Assembly (NCBI GenBank): GCA_951812775.1
Contig: OX638326.1
Coordinates: 1,190,335 to 1,254,334, forward strand
DNA from: an uncultured Alphaproteobacteria bacterium
GTDB taxonomy: Bacteria; Pseudomonadota; Alphaproteobacteria; MPNO01; UBA2964
Length of the DNA stretch: 64,000 nucleotides
Direction of reading: 5' to 3'
The notes beneath the pieces are model-generated. The model did no database searches and was not told the origin of the DNA. It worked only from the letters and a program-made list of their open reading frames with translations. Shown piece after piece: positions 44,037 to 52,143 of the stretch. Made by a program: the position numbers and the translations under genes. Each line of letters opens with the position of its first letter. Positions within the stretch are counted from its first letter, which is position 1.

Positions 44037-45059
44037 TTACGCTGCTTCTTCATCAGATTTCTTGAGATCTTTAGCCGCCTTTTCAAGCGCATCGCGACCG
44101 ACATTGGCGATCTCTTCGGAACCCGCATCCGGGGCCCGGTTCCAACGTTCGGGTACTTTGTCCCATTCGCTATAGATGGTGAATGGATTTTCAGTTTTAC
44201 CCATCGGCGGCACACCCGTGTAACCGCGGTGTTTCAACTGATACAGATAGTTGTTGGAAATCCGTTCATCGCGAATGGCCTCAACCTGATTCGGATAGAT
44301 ATCGCATTTGGTCATTCCTTCAGTATCACCCATCTTCATGATGATATTGCCGTCATAATCAGCGACCATTGAGCGACCGAAGTAAGAATATGAGGCATCT
44401 TGGCCCGTATGGTTTACTGCCACCACGTAGCACTGATTCTCATAGGCCCGAACCTGATTGGTAATGTCCCAAATCTTGTCCCAAGGATACATGTATTTCG
44501 ACGGGCGAATAATGACGTTGGCGCCCTTCCAGGCGGCTTCGCGCGAAACTTCCGGGTAGTCGAAGTCTGAGCATATCGACATCGCGAGCTTTGACCCTTT
44601 GGGACCATCGCAAACGTTCATTTCTTCGCCAGGTGTCCAGGGTTCCTTCGGACACCAAGGCATCATCTTGCGGTATTTTAGAGCAACTTCACCGTCAGAA
44701 TTAATGATGACCATGGAATTGTGCGGCTTGTCATTTGGGTTATCGGCTTTTTCAACAACCGATACACAAAGCCAGACGCCTTTTTCCTTCGCCTTTTTAC
44801 CGAAAATTTCAGTTTCCGGACCAGGAATAGTGGAAGCGAGCTTGAGATGCTTGGCATATGGATCAAATCCGAAGCCATGGGTGCTGTATTCCGGCACGAC
44901 AATCAGATCGACACCGGGAAACCCGTTACAGGCCCGGTCGACATAGCCAAAGATACGCTCAATGTTGTGCTCAACACCGGCCCAATCAGTGGCGGCATCG
45001 GGCGAAAACTGACACATCACGATGCTCATTGCATCGCCAGCGGGATTCACAGCAGGCAT
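44037..45059 (-). CDS. Carbon-nitrogen hydrolase, aliphatic amidase/formamidase-like
   Basis: A 340-residue nitrilase-superfamily protein. The triad is E57 (VVPEYSTHG), K131 (YRKMMPW) and C163 (SICSDFDYPE), in the same order and near the positions known for AmiE (E59, K134, C166). The block VAVNHTGQDASYSYFGRS and the HRGYTG tail also fit the AmiE/AmiF subgroup. It should hydrolyse a short amide to acid and ammonia. The ATG at 45059 has GAGGAG upstream; the extra frame to 45116 is not used. First gene of the minus-strand cluster, divergent from the ABM gene, with its own terminator. Confidence 0.9.
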   Translation of the reverse strand: MPAVNPAGDAMSIVMCQFSPDAATDWAGVEHNIERIFGYVDRACNGFPGVDLIVVPEYSTHGFGFDPYAKHLKLASTIPGPETEIFGKKAKEKGVWLCVSVVEKADNPNDKPHNSMVIINSDGEVALKYRKMMPWCPKEPWTPGEEMNVCDGPKGSKLAMSICSDFDYPEVSREAAWKGANVIIRPSKYMYPWDKIWDITNQVRAYENQCYVVAVNHTGQDASYSYFGRSMVADYDGNIIMKMGDTEGMTKCDIYPNQVEAIRDERISNNYLYQLKHRGYTGVPPMGKTENPFTIYSEWDKVPERWNRAPDAGSEEIANVGRDALEKAAKDLKKSDEEAA

Positions 45060-45112
45060 ATTTGTTAACTCCTCATAGGCTGGGTAGACAATATGTTTTA
45101 GAACGTTATAGT

Positions 45113-45120
45113 ACATGTAT
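45113..45120. promoter_or_regulatory. Candidate operator in divergent promoter region
   Basis: The 8-bp perfect palindrome TACATGTA lies in the 136-bp gap between the divergent amidase and ABM genes. HutC/GntR proteins bind short palindromes, and a GntR gene is in the cluster. Such a short palindrome can occur by chance. Confidence 0.2.
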
Positions 45121-45195
45121 TATTCTAATTTGCAAACCCTTGCTCAAACAGACGAAGTATTGTTTTGGAACAAGGACTTAACGGGAGATGACAAA

Positions 45196-45513
45196 ATGGC
45201 AGGAAATCCAGTAATTGTATTCGCAAGCTTTTCGCCCAATGCTGGCCAAGAAGGCGAAGTTGAAGAAATTTTAAAGGGCATGATCGGTCCGACACGCGCG
45301 GAACCGAGCAACGAAATATATGACCTATACAAAAAGACTGCAGACAGTGATAGCGCGCCGAGCTTCCATCTGTTTGAACGCTATACCGATGCCGATGCCT
45401 TACAGGCCCATCGCGACACCGATCACTACAAGGCCTATCGCGCCAAAATCACAGATTACCTGTCCGATCCCATTGGTGTCGTCGTGTTAGATGCCGTAGA
45501 CGCTGCAAGTTAA
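45196..45513 (+). CDS. ABM-family (antibiotic-biosynthesis-monooxygenase-like) protein
   Basis: A 105-residue dimeric alpha+beta-barrel type protein: VIVFASFSPNAGQEGEVEEILKG at the start, then the family core APSFHLFERYTDADALQAHRDTDHY. Such proteins (YgiN-like) act on quinols or serve as small monooxygenases without cofactor, many with unknown roles. The ATG at 45196 has GGGAG upstream. It is in an operon with the broken aldehyde dehydrogenase (9-bp gap) and divergent from the amidase gene. Confidence 0.82.
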   Translation: MAGNPVIVFASFSPNAGQEGEVEEILKGMIGPTRAEPSNEIYDLYKKTADSDSAPSFHLFERYTDADALQAHRDTDHYKAYRAKITDYLSDPIGVVVLDAVDAAS

Positions 45514-45522
45514 GGACAGTCA

Positions 45523-46866
45523 ATGAGCCTCCTCAGCATCAACCCGGCGACTGGCGACGTTATCGCCACCTACGATGAGCTTGACCCTGCGACAACAGCG
45601 GCGAAGACCGCTGCGGCTGCGACAGCCCAAGCGGACTGGCGGAAGACCTCCTTCGAAACACGTGCCGAAGTCCTGCATAACGTTTCGAAAATCCTCCTGG
45701 ACGAGAAAGAAAAACTTGGTCGTATGATGACCGAGGAAATGGGAAAGCCGCTCGTACAAGCCATCGGCGAAGTAGAGAAATGTGCCCTCAGTTGCCGACA
45801 CTATGCCGACCATGGTGCTGGGCTCTTGGCCGACGAACCGGTGAAAACCGAATCTGACAGCTTCATTCGGTATTTGCCGATCAGGGTTTTGCTCGCTGTC
45901 ATGCCCTGGAACTTTCCGTTCTGGCAGGCTTTCCGTTGCATCGCGTCATCGGTCATGGCCGGTAACGCTGTTCTCTTGAAACATGCCTCCAACGTACCCA
46001 CCAGTGCGCTTGCCATAGAGGATATTTTGACTCGCGCGGGCCTACCGGACGGTGTTTTCCAGACCCTGCTTATCGGTTCTGGTCAGGTCGCGGCAGTTAC
46101 ATTAACCGGGAGCGAGGCCGCCGGTGCTAGCGTTGCTAGCGTCGCCGGTAGCGTTCTGAAAAAATGCGTTCTCGAACTCGGGGGCAATGACCCCTTTATC
46201 ATTCTGCCCAGTGCAAATCTGGAACAGGCCGTTGCAACTGGAATTACGGCCCGCGTCATAAATAATGGCCAGTTCTGTGTTTGTGCCAAACGGTTCATCG
46301 TTCACGAGGACATCTACGATCAGTTCGAAACCATGTTTACCGAAGGCCTCGAAGCATTGCAGTTGGGTGATCCGATGCTGGACAGTACGGATCTCGGGCC
46401 CCTCGCCAATGCCGACGGGTTAGAAACGCTGGTTGACCAGGTGGATCGGTCCGTTTCCGCAGGTGCAAAACTTCTCACAGGGGGAACACCATCAGACGGC
46501 CCAGGATATTTCTATCCAGCAACAGCGCTGACCGATGTAACGCCGGAGACAGCCGCCTATAGCGAGGAGGTCTTTGGTCCGGTTGCGGTCATCCTGAAGG
46601 CAAGGAACTTTGATCGTGCCATCGAGCTTGCGAATGACAGCCCGTACGGGCTTGGCAGCAGTATCTGGACCTCTGACCTGGAAGAACAGGACCGCGCCGC
46701 TACCGAAATTGAAGCCGGACAAACATTCATCAATGCCATGGTAGCCTCGGACCCACGCTTACCATTTGGTGGTGTAAAGCTGTAGGGTTATGGGAGAGAA
46801 CTCGGCGTTTACGGAGCACGAGAATTCACAAATATAAAGACGGTGTTGCGCCCGAGTGCTTCTTAA
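45523..46866 (+). pseudogene. Aldehyde dehydrogenase (succinate-semialdehyde-DH-like) with premature amber stop and internal deletion
   Basis: The frame gives 420 residues to LPFGGVKL and a TAG at 46783-46785. Beyond it the same frame continues as GYGRELGVYGAREFTNIKTV and on to a TAA at 46864-46866, the normal ALDH C-terminus; the usual Ser of VKLSGYGRE (TCG) has become TAG. Around IGSGQV-AAVTLTGSEAAG (near residue 188) roughly ten residues usual in SSADH-like enzymes (the V...ADPRV part) are missing. The catalytic Cys block is GQFCVCAKRF rather than GQSC. Two independent lesions suggest a decaying gene. It abuts the tRNA-Glu att site. Confidence 0.82.
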
Positions 46867-46902
46867 TTACCACGCATCGTTGCGGGAAGTTGCGACAGGC
46901 AA

Positions 46903-46923
46903 GTGCTGGCGTCCCCTAGGGGA
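46903..46923 (-). repeat. Right-hand copy of 21-bp att-like repeat, overlapping tRNA-Glu 3' end
   Basis: Identical to 35707-35727. Bases 46907-46923 are the 3' end of the tRNA gene; 46903-46906 extend beyond CCA. Contains the palindromic core CCCCTAGGGG formed by the acceptor/T-arm sequence. Confidence 0.8.
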
Positions 46924-46982
46924 ATCGAACCCCTGTTTTCGCCGTGAGAGGGCGATGTCCTAGGCCGCTAGACGAAGGGGAC
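46907..46982 (-). tRNA. tRNA-Glu (CTC)
   Basis: A 76-base tRNA on the minus strand. The 7-bp acceptor stem is GTCCCCT with AGGGGAC, G73 is the discriminator and CCA is encoded. The anticodon stem TCGCC/GGCGA is perfect and the loop CTCTCAC gives anticodon CTC (46946-46948), reading GAG. The T-loop TTCGAAT is intact. Its 3' end borders the putative island. Confidence 0.96.
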
Positions 46983-47048
46983 ATGTGAACATATCTGTTT
47001 CATAGGCGAGGTCAGCGTATGGATCAAGCGTGATCTGCACGATGGATT

Positions 47049-47375
47049 CTATCGCGCCGTCCCGAGTCTTATCAGGCCAATGCGCTGCCCGGTATTAATG
47101 TCGACAAGCAGCAGCGCCTGCTCTCCGTCAGAGAGACCTAGTCGCAAGACCATTCTATTTCCGTCGAAACTGGTCTCCAATATTTTTGCGCCCGCGGGCA
47201 TCTGAACCCGTTTCTCGCCAAAACCATGCGCCACAGGAACCGAGACAAGAGCCGGGGATTTGGTCGACTGAGAGTCGTCCCCGCCATATCTTTTAACCAC
47301 GGTGACAATAACAACCGTCAATCCAACGACGATCAACACGCCCATCCCGATCACCAAACTCTTGAGCCCACGCAT
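47049..47375 (-). CDS. DUF6476 family membrane-anchored protein
   Basis: A 108-residue protein with one N-terminal membrane helix (SLVIGMGVLIVVGLTVVIVTV) and a small periplasmic domain ending NTGQRIGLIRLG. It matches DUF6476, an alphaproteobacterial family typically next to rluD. Function unknown. It is divergent from rluD, and the start regions nearly touch (22 bp between the ATGs). Confidence 0.8.
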   Translation of the reverse strand: MRGLKSLVIGMGVLIVVGLTVVIVTVVKRYGGDDSQSTKSPALVSVPVAHGFGEKRVQMPAGAKILETSFDGNRMVLRLGLSDGEQALLLVDINTGQRIGLIRLGTAR

Positions 47376-47397
47376 GGTTTATGCTCACTCTCTTTCT

Positions 47398-48390
47398 ATG
47401 ACCACATCAAACGATTCATCTGCTGGGGCTACTGATCGACACCATATCGTTGCCGACACTGACGGCAATAGACTGGACCGCATGCTGGCCGATGCTCTCC
47501 CCAACCATTCACGCACGCGTATTAAAGGTCTCATAGAAAACGGACAACTAACCTCAGCCGGCGCGACGATAACGGCCCCCTCATATAGGGTCAAATCGGG
47601 AGAAGAATTTACGTTGGATATCCCGGCTGCCGAGCCCGCTGTACCACAGGCTGAGGAGATCAAGCTGGATGTCATATATGAAGATAATGATTTGATCGTA
47701 ATCGATAAGCCATCAGGGCTCGTCGTTCATCCGGCACCGGGCAATAGCAGCGGCACATTGGTCAACGCCCTCCTTGCTCATTGCGGAGAGAGCCTTTCAG
47801 GTATTGGTGGGGTAAAACGACCGGGAATCGTCCACCGCCTCGACAAGGAAACGAGCGGCTTGATGGTCATCGCAAAAAATGACCACACTCACGTTGATCT
47901 ATCTGACCAGTTTTCGGCGCGTACGATCAACCGCGCATATCAAGCGCTAATTTGGGGTGTTCCCCGTCCTGGGATCGGCATCATCGAAGGGAATATTGGC
48001 CGCAATCGCCAAAATCGAAAGAAGATGGCGGTGTTGGAGAATGGAGGTAAGCACGCAAAAACCGGCTACAAAGTGATAAAGCGCTACGGTGATCGCGCCA
48101 GCCTCGTTGAATGTCGCCTGGCGACTGGCCGCACCCATCAAATTCGCGTTCATATGGCACATATAGGTCACCCGGTGATTGGGGACCCCGTCTATGGTGG
48201 CGGCACTAGCCGTGCGCGAAGATCGTCTCTAGATACCGAATTACTGAGTTATATCAAAAAGTTAAATGGGCAAGCCCTACATGCGGTTGAGTTGGGATTT
48301 CGACACCCGGTCAGCGCTGACGCTGTCAAATTTTTGTCACATTTGCCTATTGAAATGAGAGAATTAATTGCTTTGTTAGAAAGTCTTTAA
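47398..48390 (+). CDS. rluD: 23S rRNA pseudouridine synthase RluD
   Basis: A 330-residue enzyme: an S4 RNA-binding domain at about residues 20-80 (RLDRMLADAL, SRTRIKGLIENG) and the RluA-family catalytic domain with the Asp of GIVHRLDKETSGLMV. The C-terminal half has ATGRTHQIRVHMAHIGHPVIGDPVYG. Family members make pseudouridines 1911/1915/1917 in 23S rRNA. Two ATGs are possible (47374 and 47398); the later is closer to family length, and neither has a good ribosome-binding site. Confidence 0.92.
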   Translation: MTTSNDSSAGATDRHHIVADTDGNRLDRMLADALPNHSRTRIKGLIENGQLTSAGATITAPSYRVKSGEEFTLDIPAAEPAVPQAEEIKLDVIYEDNDLIVIDKPSGLVVHPAPGNSSGTLVNALLAHCGESLSGIGGVKRPGIVHRLDKETSGLMVIAKNDHTHVDLSDQFSARTINRAYQALIWGVPRPGIGIIEGNIGRNRQNRKKMAVLENGGKHAKTGYKVIKRYGDRASLVECRLATGRTHQIRVHMAHIGHPVIGDPVYGGGTSRARRSSLDTELLSYIKKLNGQALHAVELGFRHPVSADAVKFLSHLPIEMRELIALLESL

Positions 48391-48394
48391 TTCC

Positions 48395-48423
48395 TTGAAA
48401 TCGATAAATTGAATTCCTATTTT
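48395..48423 (+). promoter_or_regulatory. Candidate sigma-70 promoter for rpoH
   Basis: TTGAAA (48395-48400) and TATTTT (48418-48423) are spaced by exactly 17 bp, just after the rluD stop and about 85 bp ahead of the rpoH ATG. Fair match to consensus; by eye only. Confidence 0.35.
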
Positions 48424-48441
48424 TAAGGTCGAACATAAATT

Positions 48442-48455
48442 CGTCAAAATTGACG
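48442..48455. promoter_or_regulatory. Perfect 14-bp palindrome in rpoH leader
   Basis: CGTCAA-AA-TTGACG, arms 48442-48447 and 48450-48455. It lies about 20 bp downstream of the candidate -10, so it could be an operator or the start of an mRNA hairpin. No known regulator is assigned. Confidence 0.35.
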
Positions 48456-48507
48456 TCTAGTCTGTGCATAGCTCAAGACACAGGCACTAAAACAAGGGGT
48501 AACGGGT

Positions 48508-49383
48508 ATGGCCACAAACCTTCCAGCACTTACCGGATTAGATCCCAGCACAAATTTATCGCGCTATCTTTCAGAAATACGAAAATTTCCGATTTTGGAA
48601 GCGCAAGAAGAATTCATGCTCGCCAAAAATTGGGCGGAGCGGGAAGACACTGAATCTGCGCACAAGCTGGTTACCAGTCACCTGCGGCTGGTGGCTAAGA
48701 TTGCCATGGGCTATCGCGGTTATGGCCTTCCGCTCGGTGAATTGATTTCAGAAGGGAATGTCGGCTTGATGCAAGCGGTAAAACGTTTTGACGCTGACCG
48801 GGGGTTCCGTCTTTCAACCTATGCAATGTGGTGGATCAAAGCCTCTATCCAGGAATACATTCTGCATACTTGGTCGCTCGTTAAAATTGGGACGACGGCA
48901 GCCCAGAAAAAACTGTTCTTCAATCTTCGCAAGCTGAAAGGCCAGTTACAGGCCATCGATGAGGGTGATCTCTCCCCAGAGAATGTCAAAAAGATTTCGG
49001 AACGGCTTAACGTCCCCGAGACAGAAGTTGTTAACATGAACCGTCGGCTCTCCGGACCAGATAACTCTCTCAACGCCCCTTTGAAGGCGGAAGGTGGCGG
49101 AGAGTGGCAGGACTGGCTCGTTGACGAAACAGCCAATCAGGAAGAAGTGCTTGGAGATCGCGAAGAACTCGCGGGACGTCGGAAATTACTCGCGAATGCC
49201 CTTACCGGCCTGAATGACCGAGAACGCCATATCTTCGTAGAACGACGTCTTACGGAGAATCCGAAAACCCTCGAAGAACTTAGTGAGGAATATGATATTT
49301 CGCGGGAACGCGTTAGACAGATCGAAGTTAGAGCCTTTGAAAAAGTCCAAAAGGCGATTAAATCAGCAGCTCTCGCTGCCTAA
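48508..49383 (+). CDS. rpoH: RNA polymerase heat-shock sigma factor RpoH (sigma-32)
   Basis: A 291-residue sigma factor. Region 2 has TSHLRLVAKIAMGYRGYGLP and ISEGNVGLMQAVKRFD; the RpoH box is present as AQKKLFFNLRKLKG (about 130-145); region 4 has the helix-turn-helix TLEELSEEYDISRERVRQIE. The start LPALTGLDPSTNLSRYLSEI fits alphaproteobacterial RpoH. It directs heat-shock transcription. AAGGGG precedes the ATG. A 14-bp palindrome and a candidate promoter lie in the 117-bp leader after rluD. A small hairpin (49394-49408) follows the gene and may serve both convergent genes. Confidence 0.95.
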   Translation: MATNLPALTGLDPSTNLSRYLSEIRKFPILEAQEEFMLAKNWAEREDTESAHKLVTSHLRLVAKIAMGYRGYGLPLGELISEGNVGLMQAVKRFDADRGFRLSTYAMWWIKASIQEYILHTWSLVKIGTTAAQKKLFFNLRKLKGQLQAIDEGDLSPENVKKISERLNVPETEVVNMNRRLSGPDNSLNAPLKAEGGGEWQDWLVDETANQEEVLGDREELAGRRKLLANALTGLNDRERHIFVERRLTENPKTLEELSEEYDISRERVRQIEVRAFEKVQKAIKSAALAA

Positions 49384-49407
49384 TAATCACTCTACCCAAA
49401 AATTGGG

Positions 49408-49959
49408 TTAGGCTTGCGTCGTGATGTTTACCGGGGCTTGCGGCGCAACATTTTCTTCATCAACGATATCATTCGATTCGGAAATCGTTGTCCCATCATT
49501 TTCCCCAGCTTTATGTCCAGCTGGCAAAACACACTCACCCCATTCAAGGATAAGATCTTTTTGCTTCTCGCGAAGAAAGTAAATGCACCGTTTGGCGTTT
49601 AAGGCCCGGAACATCGCGACAGCTCCGGGAAGACCGAGAAATAACAACCACCCCATTCCGGCAGCGCTATACACAAAAAACCAGGAATAAACGTCGGTTA
49701 CGATTTTAATGGCCGTTGCCATGTCATGGCCCGAAAACCAAAGACTTGTCAGATAGGGGGTTAGTCCGCCGATATTCATCCAGGCGACGCACTTTGTGAG
49801 GTAACGACCTGGCGTCGAATCAACTATTCTCGCAACCAGTGTTGGCGCCAATCCCATCGCCAGCAACATCGCCGTCGGCAGAGCCGCAAAAATGAGCAGG
49901 AGCACACCAATTGCAATTGTGAGAGGTTTCGCACCTCGTCTGGTTTTTGCGGCAGCCAT
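49408..49959 (-). CDS. Hypothetical membrane protein, partner of pseudokinase
   Basis: A 183-residue protein with two clear hydrophobic regions: PLTIAIGVLLLIFAALPTAM near residue 12 and GMGWLLFLGLPGAVAMFRAL near 100, with a weaker one around IKIVTDVYSWFFVY. The C-terminal ~50 residues are acidic. I do not recognise the family. It is 19 bp downstream of the pseudokinase gene on the same strand, so the two probably function together. Convergent with rpoH. Confidence 0.65.
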   Translation of the reverse strand: MAAAKTRRGAKPLTIAIGVLLLIFAALPTAMLLAMGLAPTLVARIVDSTPGRYLTKCVAWMNIGGLTPYLTSLWFSGHDMATAIKIVTDVYSWFFVYSAAGMGWLLFLGLPGAVAMFRALNAKRCIYFLREKQKDLILEWGECVLPAGHKAGENDGTTISESNDIVDEENVAPQAPVNITTQA

Positions 49960-49978
49960 TTAAATTCCTTAATGTCGT

Positions 49979-52021
49979 CTACGACAGGGCAACGAACGTC
50001 ATCGTCGCGATTGAAACCGACGTACTAATGCCCGATGCGATTCGCCAACCCAATCTCTGCGCACTTTCCTGGAATTCTTTAGATTCAAGTTGCGCAATTT
50101 CTCGTGCTGCATCACTGAATTCCTTCACTGCTTTTTTACGAGCGATTTCGTCCTGGCGAATTATTTTGTCGTTGTTCAGGCAATTGTGTAAGCCCACCAG
50201 GCTGCCCGTTCCGCTGAGACTCTGCACTCTTGCACACAGTTGATCGCGCATTGATTTTCCATTGACCCGATCGACTGTCGGTTCAAGTTCATGCGCCAAC
50301 CACTGCGTCAGGTGTGGTAAATGTTTGGGTCCATACTTTGCCTGCAATCGGGCGAAGATCCCTAGCATGCCAAGTCTTGTCGCCGTGACATCACCTTGTG
50401 CTGAATCCAGGGCCGCTAGTGGCTTATCGATGTTCGCCTTGATGCGGCATGCAATAAACGCGGCGAGATGCCGATCAACAATCGTCGGGAGAGCACCATG
50501 GATTTCAACATTCTTTTCAAGAGCGGGCATCAAATCCCGAATATTTTGAACAAAATTGCCTTGAAGAATTTCACTGAGGCAAGGATAGGTAGGATTGAGC
50601 ATATAGAGGCACCGCTCAATCCCGTAACCAGGAGCTGTATGTTTCAGCAATTGCTGCATTTGCTTCAACTGATTGATTTCCGCTTCGTAGATGATCGTTT
50701 CCGCCCCGCCCTGAAGCGTATACCAATCCAGAACAGCACCTGACGAAATTGCGTCAGCAATGCGTTTGATCGCTTTTGTGTCTTTCCTGAAATATGCGTC
50801 AGCGAGTGCTAACCCCAATGCGGTGGGCATCACGATCAATCCCTGATATCTCACCGGCCCATGGCGATCCATGATCATACAGGCTTGAGAAACCTTACGG
50901 GCATCCAATCCTTTTTCTTTATCCGGCAACCCTCCAATTGAGAGTGTTTTTCTGAGACGATCAGCAAGAGATATATCGGCAACGCCCCGACGCAACCATT
51001 TCTCAAAACCCGCATCCAGAATCACCTTACCCGCCTTCAACCAGTTTTTACCGAAGGCTGCAGCGAGAGCCCGACAATTTGTGTAGTCTTTGCCATCGAA
51101 TTCGAAACTTCGTTCAACCGCTCCTGTGCGAACTTCCTGAACGGAAGAACGCAACCCACCTCCGAGCCATTGTTCCAGTTGCTCGAGTCCCCACCTCTCA
51201 AAAGGGTCATCAGAGAGAAGACCTCTCAATAATTCTCGGAGACCAAAAGGCGGTCGCTCACCATTCATCAATGCTCCGAAAGATCCGCGCGCTAATTTGG
51301 CCTCGATGATTTCCTGGTCAGAAAGTTTTGCAAGCGGCAGGCGGCCCTGGGCCATCGTCAAAATAGTCACGCCCAATGAATAAAAATCGTCGCGGATTGT
51401 TCCAACCCCGCGTCCTATCGGCGGCGTCATACCTGACTCAATCGTTTCATAGAGTACTGGCTGCAACAGTGCGGGGGCGTGAGACAAACAATCACCCAGC
51501 AAAATCGAGTTCCTGCCGCCGCCATGCCAATAGATATTATCTGCTCTGATAGAACGGTGGGCGAGCCCCCGTTGAGCCATATAACCCAGCGTTAGAACTG
51601 CCGACCCTAGCAAGGTTTTGGCAAGCTCATCAGGCTGTAAAGGGTTAGTCTTTATTTCATTGGCGGGCAACATAACGCCGTGGTCAGGTTTGCGAAATAT
51701 GATAGCAATCCGTTGCTGGGTGCTGCCTGGCCACGCCACGTCCTCGCATTCAACAGGACGCAACAAATTGGCGTCCATCATATGTTTCAAGTTGTTGAGG
51801 ATATCCAGCCGAGGCACCGCATCAGAAGGACAGATACGCGCAAAAAGAGGCTCCTTGGGAGTCTTTTCATCGCGTACCACATAGGCCTTAGCCATGCCCA
51901 AATCTAGGTCGGGCAACGCAGAATCGACCAGGATTCGATACCGGTTAGCAACAACAATCTCTTGTCCACTGACTTCGCCGGAATCCTGATTTTCTATTTG
52001 TGCTGTATTGGCCTCGGCCAT
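49979..52021 (-). CDS. Large protein with degenerate Ser/Thr kinase domain (pseudokinase)
   Basis: A 680-residue protein. Residues ~25-300 have the kinase fold: the catalytic loop reads GLAHRSIRADNIYW where active kinases have HRD-x-K-x-x-N, so the catalytic Asp is Ser (157) and the loop Lys is Arg. The Mg-loop DFG is GDC (176-178) and no VAIK lysine is clear. The subdomain IX-like GTIRDDFYSLGVTILTMAQG is intact. The remaining ~380 residues are helical, with a tail hydrophobic end (GISTSVSIATMTFVALS). It may be a scaffold or allosteric regulator in the inner membrane with the protein encoded downstream. Start at 52021 with GAGAG upstream; a GTG at 52039 is possible. Confidence 0.78.
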   Translation of the reverse strand: MAEANTAQIENQDSGEVSGQEIVVANRYRILVDSALPDLDLGMAKAYVVRDEKTPKEPLFARICPSDAVPRLDILNNLKHMMDANLLRPVECEDVAWPGSTQQRIAIIFRKPDHGVMLPANEIKTNPLQPDELAKTLLGSAVLTLGYMAQRGLAHRSIRADNIYWHGGGRNSILLGDCLSHAPALLQPVLYETIESGMTPPIGRGVGTIRDDFYSLGVTILTMAQGRLPLAKLSDQEIIEAKLARGSFGALMNGERPPFGLRELLRGLLSDDPFERWGLEQLEQWLGGGLRSSVQEVRTGAVERSFEFDGKDYTNCRALAAAFGKNWLKAGKVILDAGFEKWLRRGVADISLADRLRKTLSIGGLPDKEKGLDARKVSQACMIMDRHGPVRYQGLIVMPTALGLALADAYFRKDTKAIKRIADAISSGAVLDWYTLQGGAETIIYEAEINQLKQMQQLLKHTAPGYGIERCLYMLNPTYPCLSEILQGNFVQNIRDLMPALEKNVEIHGALPTIVDRHLAAFIACRIKANIDKPLAALDSAQGDVTATRLGMLGIFARLQAKYGPKHLPHLTQWLAHELEPTVDRVNGKSMRDQLCARVQSLSGTGSLVGLHNCLNNDKIIRQDEIARKKAVKEFSDAAREIAQLESKEFQESAQRLGWRIASGISTSVSIATMTFVALS

Positions 52022-52143
52022 AAAACTCTCAAAACCCACAAAATGATGGATTTGAGACTAAATTAGTAATCCAAACCAACCGTTAACGAGGTGTCGCGAA
52101 CTCTACAAAATACCGCCAAATTCAAGGATATTTCCCGGATTGG

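Larger units (their letters stand above)
35707..46923. mobile_element. Putative tRNA-Glu-integrated catabolic genomic island (no integrase left)
   Basis: An 11.2-kb block flanked by the 21-bp direct repeat. The tRNA-Glu gene is on the minus strand with its 3' end pointing into the block, the geometry expected of integration at a tRNA 3' end. The content is a metabolic cluster: amidase, TctCBA tripartite uptake, aldehyde dehydrogenase, GntR, SDR, PanE-like and DehI-like genes on the minus strand, plus ABM and a broken aldehyde dehydrogenase on the plus strand. No integrase, excisionase or mobility gene is visible, so mobility is presumably lost. The alternative is that the tRNA fragment was copied independently. 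Confidence 0.65.

Noticed and set aside
46783-46785. TAG in the aldehyde dehydrogenase as a recoded (readthrough or pyrrolysine) codon
   Set aside because: The normal codon here is Ser (TCG), a one-base change explains it, and the gene has another lesion.
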